Below, piece after piece: positions 35,795 to 43,922 of a stretch of DNA of 64,000 nt. Each line of letters opens with the position of its first letter. Position 1 is the stretch's first letter. Origin of the DNA: Yoonia maricola (GTDB lineage Bacteria; Pseudomonadota; Alphaproteobacteria; Rhodobacterales; Rhodobacteraceae); NCBI RefSeq assembly GCF_002797915.1, contig NZ_PGTY01000001.1, forward strand, positions 1,178,001-1,242,000, written 5' to 3'. The notes under the pieces are model-generated. The model searched no databases and was not told the DNA's origin. It saw only the letters and a program-made list of their open reading frames with translations. The position numbers and the translations under genes are program-made.

Positions 35795-36173
35795 CTTACT
35801 GTTTTGTCTGATGCTCGCCACCCCCGCCGCCGCCCAGGATGCGATGACGGCAGAGGAATTCGATACATACGTCACAGGCCGTACGATCACATTCAGCACA
35901 GCCCTGAACCCCGCTTATGGGATTGAACGTTACCTGCCCGGACGCCGCGTGATGTGGTCTGCATTTGATGGGACCTGCCAATATGGGGTGTGGTATGAAA
36001 GCAAAGGTGACATCTGTTTTCGCTACGATGGGAACCCGGTCAGCCAGTGCTGGACCATCTATGACGACCCGAACGGGCTGCGCGGGGTTTTTACAAATGT
36101 GCCCAATACGACGGTCATCTTCGAAGTGCCCGATAGCGATGATGCACTGATCTGCAACGATCTGTCGTCCTAA
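35787..36173 (+). CDS. hypothetical exported protein, coupled to AlkB-like gene
   Basis: A 128-residue protein with a signal peptide (MRNLLFCLMLATPAAAQ) and four Cys in the mature part (DGTCQYGVWY, DICFRYDG, SQCWTIYDD, LICNDL), which could make two disulfides. Its ATG overlaps the end of the hydroxylase gene, with GAGAGG upstream. Similar small exported proteins occur widely in Roseobacters; no function known. Convergent 4-nt overlap with xseA. Confidence 0.78.
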   Translation: MRNLLFCLMLATPAAAQDAMTAEEFDTYVTGRTITFSTALNPAYGIERYLPGRRVMWSAFDGTCQYGVWYESKGDICFRYDGNPVSQCWTIYDDPNGLRGVFTNVPNTTVIFEVPDSDDALICNDLSS

Positions 36174-37657
36174 GCACCCTTACTGACATCCAGACGGCCA
36201 TCTGCAAATTCGATTTCCAGCGCCTTGGCCATCTCAGCAGCCTGCTTTGTCGTCACCACGGCCCCATCACCGCGCACAACCGCGTAGCCACGTTTGAGCG
36301 TTTCGACATAACCCAGTGTTTCGCGCAAACGGTCCAGCGCGTCGAGCCGTGACACCCGCTCTGCCTGCTGCCGGGTGGCCCGATCTGACAGACGGCGCAA
36401 CACAGTTTCGAAGCACTCCGATTGTCGCGCCACCCTGTCGTGCAAAACCCCCACACGCAAACCACGGCTGGTTTGTTCAAGTGCTATGCGTCCATCCCGT
36501 GACCTGCGTTTTAACGCAGGCGCCAGCCGCGCGGTCAAACCATCCAACCGTCGCCGGTCTTCAGCCACGCGACGCGACAGGATGGCGGGACGCAGCGCCG
36601 CCTCGCTCATTTGCAACCGCTTTTTCGCCGCTGCACCGCGCAACGCCGCTGGCAACCGCTCGCCCAGATAGTCCAGCCGCTGGCGCGGCCCTTCGACCAA
36701 CGCATCCACCTGCGGCAAGGCCCGTCCCAGATCACGAACCCGTTGCTGGCGCTGAGTTAACCCAGCGGTGAGCGCCCGGCTCAGCCGCGCGCCCTGTTGA
36801 TCCGCCCAAGCCAGCAATTCCATCCGCACAGGCACGGCTAGTTCAGCCGCAGCCGTAGGGGTCGGCGCGCGCATGTCCGAAACGAAGTCGATCAATGTCG
36901 TGTCCGTTTCATGCCCTACGGCAGAGATCAACGGAATCTCAGAGGCTGCAGCCGCTCGCGCGACGACCTCTTCATTAAACCCCCAAAGATCCTCTAACGA
37001 GCCGCCGCCCCGCGCGACGATCAATAATTCCGGACGTGGCAAAGCGCCCCCCGGTGTCAGCCTGTTGAACCCTTCGATGGCCGCTGCCACCTCTGGTGCG
37101 CATTTGGCCCCCTGCACAGCGACTGGCCAGACTAGAACCTTGCGCGGAAACCGGTCGCGCAACCGGTGCAGAATATCGCGGATCACCGCCCCAGAAGGCG
37201 AGGTCACAACGCCGATAATCTCTGGCAGATATGGTAGCTCCTTCTTGCGCTCTGGCGCAAAAAGGCCTTCCGCCGCCAAAGCTGCCTTGCGCTTTTCCAG
37301 CATGGCCATCAAGGCACCCGCACCCGCAGGTGCGATATCTTCAATCACCATCTGATATTTGGATTGGCCGGGAAAAGTGGTCAGCTTGCCGGTCGCCACA
37401 ACCTCCATCCCTTCTTCGGGCCGATGCGCCAGGCCCTGCGCGCGGCCTTTCCAGATCACGCCTGCCAGCACGGCCCGGTCGTCTTTCAGATCCATATAGA
37501 TATGACCGGATCCAGGCCGGGAGACGCGCCCGATCTCGCCTTTCACACGAACGTGGGAAAAACCGCCTTCGATGGCCTTTTTGACCGCCCCCGATATTTC
37601 AGACACCGAAAACTCCGGCGTGTTATCCGCCAGGTCATCCTCAAACAGGTCATTCAT
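36170..37657 (-). CDS. xseA: exodeoxyribonuclease VII large subunit
   Basis: A 495-residue subunit: N-terminal OB fold (SVSEISGAVKKAIEGGFSHVRVKGEIGRVSRPGSGHIYMDLKDDRAVLAGVIWKGRA region), catalytic core (GVVTSPSGAVIRDILHRLRDRFP, IARGGGSLEDLWGFNEEVVARA, SAVGHETDTTLIDFVSD), then a long coiled coil of Arg/Leu-rich heptads and a C-terminal segment. Degrades single-stranded DNA. ATG 37657 overlaps the stop of the upstream GRDP-like gene by 4 nt. Confidence 0.96.
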   Translation of the reverse strand: MNDLFEDDLADNTPEFSVSEISGAVKKAIEGGFSHVRVKGEIGRVSRPGSGHIYMDLKDDRAVLAGVIWKGRAQGLAHRPEEGMEVVATGKLTTFPGQSKYQMVIEDIAPAGAGALMAMLEKRKAALAAEGLFAPERKKELPYLPEIIGVVTSPSGAVIRDILHRLRDRFPRKVLVWPVAVQGAKCAPEVAAAIEGFNRLTPGGALPRPELLIVARGGGSLEDLWGFNEEVVARAAAASEIPLISAVGHETDTTLIDFVSDMRAPTPTAAAELAVPVRMELLAWADQQGARLSRALTAGLTQRQQRVRDLGRALPQVDALVEGPRQRLDYLGERLPAALRGAAAKKRLQMSEAALRPAILSRRVAEDRRRLDGLTARLAPALKRRSRDGRIALEQTSRGLRVGVLHDRVARQSECFETVLRRLSDRATRQQAERVSRLDALDRLRETLGYVETLKRGYAVVRGDGAVVTTKQAAEMAKALEIEFADGRLDVSKGA

Positions 37658-38247
37658 GTCGCGTCCCTCTTGGTTTCCGCATGCAGTGGCAGCGAAGAAA
37701 ACTTCCATTTCAAAAACAGCGTCGCGATAAACAACCCGATACCAAGCCCGGCGAACAACAGCGAGCTGAAGAGCAGCGACAGAATGATCGCAAGAAACCC
37801 GCTGATCAGGAACAGTACCCGCGACATGCGCACAGTTGCCAAATCAGGATCAGGCCAGAATTCCACACCTGCGCGTCCAAATTCTTCAGCATAATAGTCC
37901 AACGTCCGTAAATATGCCGGATCGTCTTGAAAGGGCGGTAAATCATCGGGGTGATGAATTGTGCGGCCCATGATGCGCGGGCAAAAATCATCAAAATATG
38001 CTTTCTTATCGCTGGCATGCACCCGCCAGACCAAATTGACGATAGGCGACGGTGCCAGTGTTTCGCCAGTGCTGCCAACCAAATACATAAAGCGTCGGTA
38101 TTCCTCTATCAGGATGTAGCACACGTCAATCGAATGACCCGTTTCCTCTTCCAGCAGATCAATCAAAGACTGCGATAGGGGGCGCTCATGAAAGCTATAA
38201 CCCTCAAGGCGATGCCAAAGCTGCCGGTCCTTTTTGATTGGTCTCAT
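37654..38247 (-). CDS. glycine-rich-domain-protein-like (GRDP-like) membrane-anchored protein
   Basis: A 197-residue protein. Residues about 45-110 (ILIEEYRRFMYLVGSTGETLAPSPIVNLVWRVHASDKKAYFDDFCPRIMGRTIHH region) match the layout of GRDP-like proteins (a YRRF helix, then VDxVWHxH, FC and HH). The first usual His is replaced by Arg (WRVH). The C-terminus has one or two hydrophobic helices (LFLISGFLAIILSLLFSSLLFAGLGIGLFIATLF) and a short basic tail. Role unknown. It overlaps xseA by 4 nt. The start at 38247 has a poor ribosome site, so the exact start is uncertain. Confidence 0.68.
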   Translation of the reverse strand: MRPIKKDRQLWHRLEGYSFHERPLSQSLIDLLEEETGHSIDVCYILIEEYRRFMYLVGSTGETLAPSPIVNLVWRVHASDKKAYFDDFCPRIMGRTIHHPDDLPPFQDDPAYLRTLDYYAEEFGRAGVEFWPDPDLATVRMSRVLFLISGFLAIILSLLFSSLLFAGLGIGLFIATLFLKWKFSSLPLHAETKRDAT

Positions 38248-38407
38248 TTTCGCTGTTCGCTTACCGTCTTCTATCCCGCCGCAACAGTAGTCTGATGCAA
38301 GCGATTGGCCAAGCGTCGTGCTGCGAAAATATACACAGCACAGCCCACTTGTGGTCGCGTGATCTGCACCGTAGAACCGGACGCGCAGCGCAATGGCAGA
38401 GGCAGAT

Positions 38408-39670
38408 ATGAACATTCTCATTTTGGGCAGCGGCGGGCGTGAGCATAGCCTTGCATGGGCCGTCAAACAGAACCCCAAATGTGACCGTCTGATTGTCGCC
38501 CCCGGAAATGCCGGTATTACGGCAATTGCCGAATGCGCCGATATCAACATTCTCGACGGTGGCGCAGTTGCGACCTTCGCCGAGGAAAACGCCATTGATT
38601 TCATCATCATCGGACCAGAGGCACCTTTGGCAGCAGGTGTTGCTGATCGGCTGCGCAAAGCCGGGCTGCTGGTCTTTGGTCCCAGCGAGGAAGCGGCCCA
38701 GCTGGAAGCCTCAAAATCCTTCACCAAAGCGATCTGCGACGCCGCAAATGCCCCCACCGCCGCTTATGCCCATTTCACGGATGCCGACGCTGCCCGCTCC
38801 TATATCCGTGCCCAAGGCGCGCCCATCGTTGTGAAGGCTGATGGCCTTGCCGCTGGCAAAGGGGTTATCGTCGCGATGACCGAGGCTGAAGCACTAGCTG
38901 CCATTGATGATATGTTCGACGGCAGCTTTGGTGATGCCGGGGCCGAGGTCGTAATCGAAGAGTTCATGGATGGCGAAGAAGCATCCTTCTTTGTGCTGTG
39001 CGACGGCAAAACCATCCTTCCTGTTGGCACCGCCCAAGACCACAAACGCGCCTATGACGGCGACACCGGGCCGAACACAGGCGGCATGGGCGCTTATTCT
39101 CCTGCCCCGGTGATGACTGATGAGATCACCCGGAAAGCGCTGGATGAAATCATCACACCCACCATGAATGAGATGCGCAAACGCGGCACGCCGTTTCAGG
39201 GGGTGCTGTTTTGCGGGCTGATGATCCAGAACGGGCAGCCGCGATTGGTGGAATACAACGTGCGTTTCGGCGATCCCGAATGCCAATGCCTGATGATGCG
39301 TCTGGGCGGTCAGATCCTTGATCTGCTACAGGCTTGCGCCGAAGGACGGCTGGATCAGGTTCAGGCTAATTGGTCCAATGATCACGCGCTGACCATCGTG
39401 ATGGCAGCCAATGGCTATCCCGGCAGCTACGCCAAAGGCACAGTGATCAAAGGGCTGGACAGCCAGCCCGAGGACAGTTTTCACATGGTCTTTCACGCAG
39501 GCACCGCCGCGGTTGACGGGCAAATCACGGCCAATGGCGGCCGGGTTCTGAACATCACCGCACGCGGCAACAGTTTGGCCGAAGCGCATGAAAAAGCCTA
39601 TGCCATGGCGCAGGGCATCGACTGGGACGACGGGTTCTACCGGTCTGACATTGGCTGGCGGGCGCTTTAA
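38408..39670 (+). CDS. purD: phosphoribosylamine--glycine ligase
   Basis: A 420-residue ATP-grasp enzyme of purine synthesis. Motifs: ILILGSGGREHSLAW at the N-terminus, FGPSEEAAQLEASKSFTK, the ATP loop VVKADGLAAGKGV, QDHKRAYDGDTGPNTGGMGAYSPAP and FNVRFGDPECQ-type end of the catalytic site (YNVRFGDPECQCLM). ATG 38408 follows AGAGGCAGAT; an earlier in-frame ATG at 38393 is less likely. Convergent 4-nt overlap with the DUF4336 gene. Confidence 0.97.
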   Translation: MNILILGSGGREHSLAWAVKQNPKCDRLIVAPGNAGITAIAECADINILDGGAVATFAEENAIDFIIIGPEAPLAAGVADRLRKAGLLVFGPSEEAAQLEASKSFTKAICDAANAPTAAYAHFTDADAARSYIRAQGAPIVVKADGLAAGKGVIVAMTEAEALAAIDDMFDGSFGDAGAEVVIEEFMDGEEASFFVLCDGKTILPVGTAQDHKRAYDGDTGPNTGGMGAYSPAPVMTDEITRKALDEIITPTMNEMRKRGTPFQGVLFCGLMIQNGQPRLVEYNVRFGDPECQCLMMRLGGQILDLLQACAEGRLDQVQANWSNDHALTIVMAANGYPGSYAKGTVIKGLDSQPEDSFHMVFHAGTAAVDGQITANGGRVLNITARGNSLAEAHEKAYAMAQGIDWDDGFYRSDIGWRAL

Positions 39671-40293
39671 CTGATCTGCCGCAGTAACGCGACAAGTTGG
39701 TCTGACAACGCATCATCGCGCACAATAGACCCATGGCAGGGCACAAGCATGTTTGGTGATTGCTGCGTCAAAAATCTCTGTACCCAAGTCGTGTACACGG
39801 ACGCATTGCCGACCCCATAGCGTGGAAACGTCTTAAGCAATTCAGGCGCACCCGCACCGGCAAACGCATCCACAACGATCAGAGCCGCACCCACAGCAAT
39901 CCACACCTCGCCCGTTTTCAGGCCTTCAGGGAAAACCAGACGTGCGGGCTCTGGAAGCTCCAGACCCACCGTCTGCAACGGATCAAACGTCAGGCCTGTT
40001 ACTTTCTTCAGCCGTGCGCATACATCTGCGGGCGCAACCAATGCGGCCTGCGGAAACGCTGCGTGGTACTGCGCAAGTCCTTTATTGTGATACTGATTGG
40101 GGGCCGGCAACACTTCAACCGAACCCAAGTGATCCAGACTATTCCGTGCTGTCTGCCCCAAACCCAAAACCGGACTATACAAACATAAGCCGCCCGAATT
40201 CAGACGTATGGCGACACAGCGTAGTTTGCCGTTCGACGTCGAATAGACGCCGTCCAGCCCGGCAATTTGTTCAAACGCTGGCAGGTCAGGCAT
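39667..40293 (-). CDS. DUF4336 domain-containing protein (MBL-like fold)
   Basis: A 208-residue protein of the DUF4336 family, distantly related to metallo-beta-lactamase folds (SGGLCLYSPVLGLGQ, LGSVEVLPAPNQYHNKGLAQYHAAFPQA, VVDAFAGAG, VPCHGSIVRDD). The usual HxHxDH zinc motif is not present; only isolated His remain. Activity unknown. It overlaps the TetR gene by 8 nt, so the pair is co-translated. Confidence 0.82.
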   Translation of the reverse strand: MPDLPAFEQIAGLDGVYSTSNGKLRCVAIRLNSGGLCLYSPVLGLGQTARNSLDHLGSVEVLPAPNQYHNKGLAQYHAAFPQAALVAPADVCARLKKVTGLTFDPLQTVGLELPEPARLVFPEGLKTGEVWIAVGAALIVVDAFAGAGAPELLKTFPRYGVGNASVYTTWVQRFLTQQSPNMLVPCHGSIVRDDALSDQLVALLRQIS

Positions 40294-40870
40294 GACGCGG
40301 TCCCCATTGTTCCAATGAGTGTTGCAACAGGCGGACCAAAGGGCGACCGGCGTCATGTGCGCCGCAAGCCCGGTTCATCGTGTGAACACCCATCGTGGCC
40401 GTGACCAAGCCACGCGCAACATCCGCGGCATCAACCGGCGGCTTGTCAGATCGCGCGAGCGCCATTTCAAAACATGCAGCAAGTTCGGTCCAATACGCAT
40501 CCGCGGCCTTTTTCAACGCAGGGCTTTTGATCTCGGCGTTCTCGACTCCGGTATTGACCATCAAACAGCCCCAGGCGCTCGAATTGATACTGCCCTTGGT
40601 CACAAGGCCTTCAAGGAACGCATAGATCATTTCCAAACCGCCCTGTCGCATGGGTGCCAGAACAGTCTTACGCGCCGCTTGGTGATAATATGTCAGCGCA
40701 GCAAGATAGAGCCCTTCTTTCCCGCCGAACTTCGCACGTATTGCGAATTTGTTCAGGCCTGTCTGCTGTTCCAGCGCGCGCACGCCCAGCGCACCATAGC
40801 CGTGTTCCCAAAAGGCGCGGCAAGCGCAGGCGATCGCTTCATCATGGTCATAGGACTTTGGGCGTGGCAT
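40286..40870 (-). CDS. TetR/AcrR-family regulator
   Basis: A 194-residue repressor. The N-terminal HTH reads DEAIACACRAFWEHGYGALGVRALEQQTGLNKFAIRAKFGGKEGLYLAAL, followed by a helical ligand domain with SSAWGCLMVNTGVENAE. A perfect 16-bp palindrome lies upstream (40884-40899). It most likely controls itself and the overlapping DUF4336 gene. Ligand unknown. Confidence 0.93.
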   Translation of the reverse strand: MPRPKSYDHDEAIACACRAFWEHGYGALGVRALEQQTGLNKFAIRAKFGGKEGLYLAALTYYHQAARKTVLAPMRQGGLEMIYAFLEGLVTKGSINSSAWGCLMVNTGVENAEIKSPALKKAADAYWTELAACFEMALARSDKPPVDAADVARGLVTATMGVHTMNRACGAHDAGRPLVRLLQHSLEQWGPRHA

Positions 40871-40883
40871 CGTATCCTCGAAT

Positions 40884-40899
40884 CAATACATATGTATTG
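40884..40899. promoter_or_regulatory. 16-bp perfect palindrome, likely TetR operator
   Basis: CAATACAT and its exact complement meet without spacer, 14 nt before the TetR-family start. Position and symmetry suggest an autoregulatory operator. Confidence 0.7.
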
Positions 40900-40938
40900 A
40901 AATATAGTGAGCGAGGCTGATGATCAAGAAAACAACAA

Positions 40939-40964
40939 AGCCGCACCTTTTCACAGGTGCGGCT
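40939..40964 (-). terminator. carD terminator
   Basis: A 10-bp stem (AGCCGCACCT with its complement) around a 6-nt loop, followed on the minus strand by TTGTTGTTTTC. It lies 28 nt after the carD stop and before the TetR operator. Confidence 0.78.
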
Positions 40965-40991
40965 CAATCAAACTGAAATGGTGGTTACGTC

Positions 40992-41498
40992 TTAAGCGGC
41001 GCGACTTACCAGAACCGAGTCAATCTCAGCGGCAGCGGCGTTTTCATCATTGCCTGCAACGGCAGCAATCTCGCGTGTAAGGCGCTCAAGCGCGGCTTCA
41101 TAAAGCTGACGCTCTGAATAGCTCTGCTCGCGCTGGTCATCCTGGCGATGCAGGTCGCGCACGACCTCTGCAATCGCAATCAGATCGCCAGAGTTGATCT
41201 TTTGCTCGTACTCTTGCGCACGGCGCGACCACATGGCTTTTTTCACCTTGGCTTTTCCGCGCAGTGTTTTCATCGCATGACTAACCACATCAGGCGTCGC
41301 CAAGGCGCGCATGCCCACGTCGGTGGCCTTGTCGGTTGGCACCCGCAGGGTCATCTTGTCTTTTTCGAAAGAGATGACGAACATCTCCAATTCAAACCCG
41401 GCAACCTCTTGTGTTTCAATCGAAACAATTTTGCCTACGCCATGCGCAGGATAAACAACAAATTCGTTGGGGCTGAAATCATACTTTTTCTTGCTCAT
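40992..41498 (-). CDS. carD: CarD-family transcription regulator
   Basis: A 168-residue protein: RNA polymerase-interacting Tudor-like domain (FSPNEFVVYPAHGVGKIVSIETQEVAGFELEMFVISFEKDKMTLRVPTDKA region) and a helical DNA-binding C-terminus (KAMWSRRAQEYEQKINSGDLIAIAEVVRDLHR). It stabilises open promoter complexes at many promoters, including rRNA genes, in alphaproteobacteria. ATG 41498 follows AGGACGATC; upstream codons to 41582 are rejected as leader. Confidence 0.94.
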   Translation of the reverse strand: MSKKKYDFSPNEFVVYPAHGVGKIVSIETQEVAGFELEMFVISFEKDKMTLRVPTDKATDVGMRALATPDVVSHAMKTLRGKAKVKKAMWSRRAQEYEQKINSGDLIAIAEVVRDLHRQDDQREQSYSERQLYEAALERLTREIAAVAGNDENAAAAEIDSVLVSRAA

Positions 41499-41710
41499 GA
41501 TCGTCCTTCCATGGCGATACAGACTGATAAGCGACAAAAAAACCGCCGGGGGCAATCCGCCTCCGCCGGGTCTGTCGGTCACGAAACTTGGTTAACTCGT
41601 TCGCAGCATTATTTCCATTATATCACAAATATGACACTTCTGAAAGCGCTGCATCGCAGCACCACGAAGTCCAACGAATTAAGGGGTCTGATGGGTCTGA
41701 AATGCCCGAA

Positions 41711-42046
41711 TCAGCCGCCTTCGCCAGCCGCTTCGGAAAACAGCTCGATTTTGCCTTCTTTGCCGTCCATATCATCGGCGGTCGGCAACGGGTCTTTCTT
41801 GGTAATGATCACCGGCCACATCTCGGAATACTTGCGATTGAATTCAACCCATTTTTCCATATCAGGTTCCGTGTCGGGGCGGATGGCGTCCGCCGGGCAT
41901 TCGGGTTCACACACACCACAATCAATACATTCGTCAGGGTGGATCACCAGCATGTTTTCGCCCTCATAAAAGCAGTCCACAGGGCAGACTTCGACGCAGT
42001 CGGTGTATTTGCAGGCGATGCAGTTGTCATTGACGATATATGTCAT
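41711..42046 (-). CDS. fdxA: 7Fe-type ferredoxin FdxA
   Basis: A 111-residue ferredoxin. Cys clusters [18 protein letters not shown] and [12 protein letters not shown] give one 3Fe-4S and one 4Fe-4S centre; the C-terminal extension ([17 protein letters not shown]) is typical of FdxA in this class. Soluble electron carrier; partners not evident from context. It stands alone. Confidence 0.94.
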   Translation of the reverse strand: MTYIVNDNCIACKYTDCVEVCPVDCFYEGENMLVIHPDECIDCGVCEPECPADAIRPDTEPDMEKWVEFNRKYSEMWPVIITKKDPLPTADDMDGKEGKIELFSEAAGEGG

Positions 42047-42184
42047 GAGGCTCGGGTTCCGCTTATCTAACGATGCCTAGCTAGAATAGACGGTCAAAGC
42101 ATTCAAGGTCCAACCGACGCGGTGACGCAGGGAACCTGCGAAAACGTGAAATGCGCCGTGCAATTCCGACATTGACTCGCTGTA

Positions 42185-42207
42185 ATATTTGATATAACTA
42201 GAAATAT
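42185..42207. promoter_or_regulatory. candidate operator upstream of the ArsR-permease operon
   Basis: Inverted arms ATATTT (42185-42190) and AAATAT (42202-42207), separated by 11 nt, lie 23 nt before the ArsR-type start in an AT-rich stretch. This is an imperfect, short palindrome; placement fits an autoregulatory site. Confidence 0.35.
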
Positions 42208-42229
42208 AGAATTAAAAAGGCAAACTGAA

Positions 42230-42532
42230 ATGGATATCGTCACAGCAACCCAAGGGTTTTCCGCAATAGGATCCGAACCGCGGATGGAGGTCCTTCAAAC
42301 GCTGGTCAAAGCTGGGGAAAACGGGCTGCTTGTTGGTGACATCCAGCAGCGCACTGGCATCCCCGCGTCGACTTTGGCCCATCACCTTAAGTTTCTGGCC
42401 AGTGCCGGTTTGGTACGGGCCGACAAAAAGGGACGTACGATCACCAACCGCGCAAATTTCGACCATCTGAAAGACCTCGCCGCCTTCATTCTTGAAGAAT
42501 GCTGCGCTGATGTGGAGACAACAAATGACTGA
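42230..42532 (+). CDS. ArsR-family HTH regulator of the adjacent permease
   Basis: A 100-residue winged-helix protein (SAIGSEPRMEVLQTLVKAGENGLLVGDIQQRTGIPASTLAHHLKFLASAGLVRADKKGRTITNRANF). A C-terminal CC pair (LEECCADVE) could bind thiophilic metals such as As(III) or Hg. The permease gene overlaps by 8 nt, so this is probably the regulator of a small resistance operon. Confidence 0.88.
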   Translation: MDIVTATQGFSAIGSEPRMEVLQTLVKAGENGLLVGDIQQRTGIPASTLAHHLKFLASAGLVRADKKGRTITNRANFDHLKDLAAFILEECCADVETTND

Positions 42533-43559
42533 CGCAACCCGCGCTGCCCCATCATTCAGCGAGCGCGCCCGGTCGTTGCTTGCCACACCCTGGACCATCA
42601 CATTTCTGATCCCGGTAGTCGTTGCCTTGCTCGATACACCCAATTTCGGGACGATCATTACTTTTGCAATCAACGCGCTGATCGGCACGCTGCCCTACAT
42701 CGCCTTCGCAGTCTTCTTGATCGCAGGGCTCAAGGCCGCAGGTGCAGAAGCGATGATCGCCAAGGCCTTTCAAGGCCGCGAAAACCGGATGATTGTGCTC
42801 GCAGCCCTCTTTGGCGGCCTTGCCCCCTTCTGTTCCTGCGAGGTTATCCCCTTCATCGCGGGTCTGCTTGCCCTTGGTGCACCACTTGCAGCAGTCATGG
42901 CGTTTTGGCTGTCGTCACCACTGATCGATCCACCAACACTGCTGATCACGGCTGCAGCACTCGGTTGGCCCTTCGCCATCGGCAAGGCAGTGGCAGCAGT
43001 CGCACTTGGATTGGCAGGCGGGTTCGCGATCAAAGCAATGACCCGTGCGGGTCTTTTTACCGATCCCCTCAAACCCCAACGGGCCAAAGGCTGCGGCTGC
43101 GGGCCAAACCCGTTTGACGGCAAACCGGTCTGGACCTTCTGGAACGAACCTGCGCGCCGGACCGTATTCGGGCAGGAATTCGTGCAGAACGCGGCCTTCC
43201 TGATCAAATGGCTCGCTCTTGCCTATGCGCTTGAATCACTGCTGGTCACATATGTCCCCGCAGAACTGATCGCAGGGATTGTCGGCGGCGAAGGTATCCT
43301 GCCCATCGGCATCGCAGCCCTCGTCGGCATGCCCGCTTACCTGAACGGCTACGTAGCTCCACCTTTACTAGCGGGGCTAATCACACAAGGGATGAGCAAC
43401 GGGGCTGCCATGGCCTTTATGATTGCAGGGTCCGTCAGTTCAATTCCCGCAATGGCCGCCGTGTGGTCATTGGTCAAAGGACGGGTCTTTGCGGCCTATA
43501 TCGGGCTGGGCGTGTTCGGTGCTATCCTGTCGGGCGTTGCTTTCGGGGCGCTAGTCTAA
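42525..43559 (+). CDS. DUF318/ArsP-like permease
   Basis: A 344-residue membrane protein with about eight helices. It has the family signature FGGLAPFCSCEVIPFIAGLLALGAP and a mirrored half (VGMPAYLNGYVAPPLLAGLI). The loop KGCGCGPNPFDG carries two extra Cys. Relatives include the ArsP organoarsenical exporter and other metal-linked permeases. Paired with an ArsR regulator, it likely exports a toxic metalloid or organometal; substrate uncertain. ATG 42525 is used; the longer frame starts inside the regulator. Confidence 0.85.
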   Translation: MTDATRAAPSFSERARSLLATPWTITFLIPVVVALLDTPNFGTIITFAINALIGTLPYIAFAVFLIAGLKAAGAEAMIAKAFQGRENRMIVLAALFGGLAPFCSCEVIPFIAGLLALGAPLAAVMAFWLSSPLIDPPTLLITAAALGWPFAIGKAVAAVALGLAGGFAIKAMTRAGLFTDPLKPQRAKGCGCGPNPFDGKPVWTFWNEPARRTVFGQEFVQNAAFLIKWLALAYALESLLVTYVPAELIAGIVGGEGILPIGIAALVGMPAYLNGYVAPPLLAGLITQGMSNGAAMAFMIAGSVSSIPAMAAVWSLVKGRVFAAYIGLGVFGAILSGVAFGALV

Positions 43560-43922
43560 CCCCATATCTCGGCGGTCTTTCTTTGTTGGGCGTCCGCCCT
43601 TCTCATATCGGGGGTTCGCACCCTTCGCCGCTACGTGGCGTTCTTTGGGCGCGGGTGTCAGATCTTCATACAGCGCCTGTGCCTCGGGCGCGGGCCCGCG
43701 CCGTTCGCCGCAAGCCAAAATGCGCACAACTTTGGTGTCATCGGCCTGCACAAAGGTCAGCACATTGCCCGGTCCAACAGCACGAGCCGGTTTGCTGACA
43801 GGCTGGCTGTCTACACGCACCTTGCCCCCTGTCACAACGCCCGCAGCCAAGCTGCGCGATTTGAAAAACCGCGCATGCCAGAGCCATTTGTCCAGCCGGA
43901 TCGTCGGACGGGGGTCGGTCAC
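43551..43922 (-). CDS. S4-domain RNA-binding protein (Hsp15-like)
   Basis: A 123-residue protein with an S4 domain at residues about 9-65 (IRLDKWLWHARFFKSRSLAAGVVTGGKVRVDSQPVSKPARAVGPGNVLTF region) and a basic tail. Hsp15 binds 50S subunits carrying nascent chains after heat shock. It overlaps the start of the helicase gene by 4 nt and converges with the permease. Confidence 0.92.
   Translation of the reverse strand: MTDPRPTIRLDKWLWHARFFKSRSLAAGVVTGGKVRVDSQPVSKPARAVGPGNVLTFVQADDTKVVRILACGERRGPAPEAQALYEDLTPAPKERHVAAKGANPRYEKGGRPTKKDRRDMGLD

Noticed and set aside
41535-41575. GC-rich stretch with a T-run as fdxA terminator
   Set aside because: The CCGCCGGG copies are direct, not inverted, so no good stem forms before the T-run.
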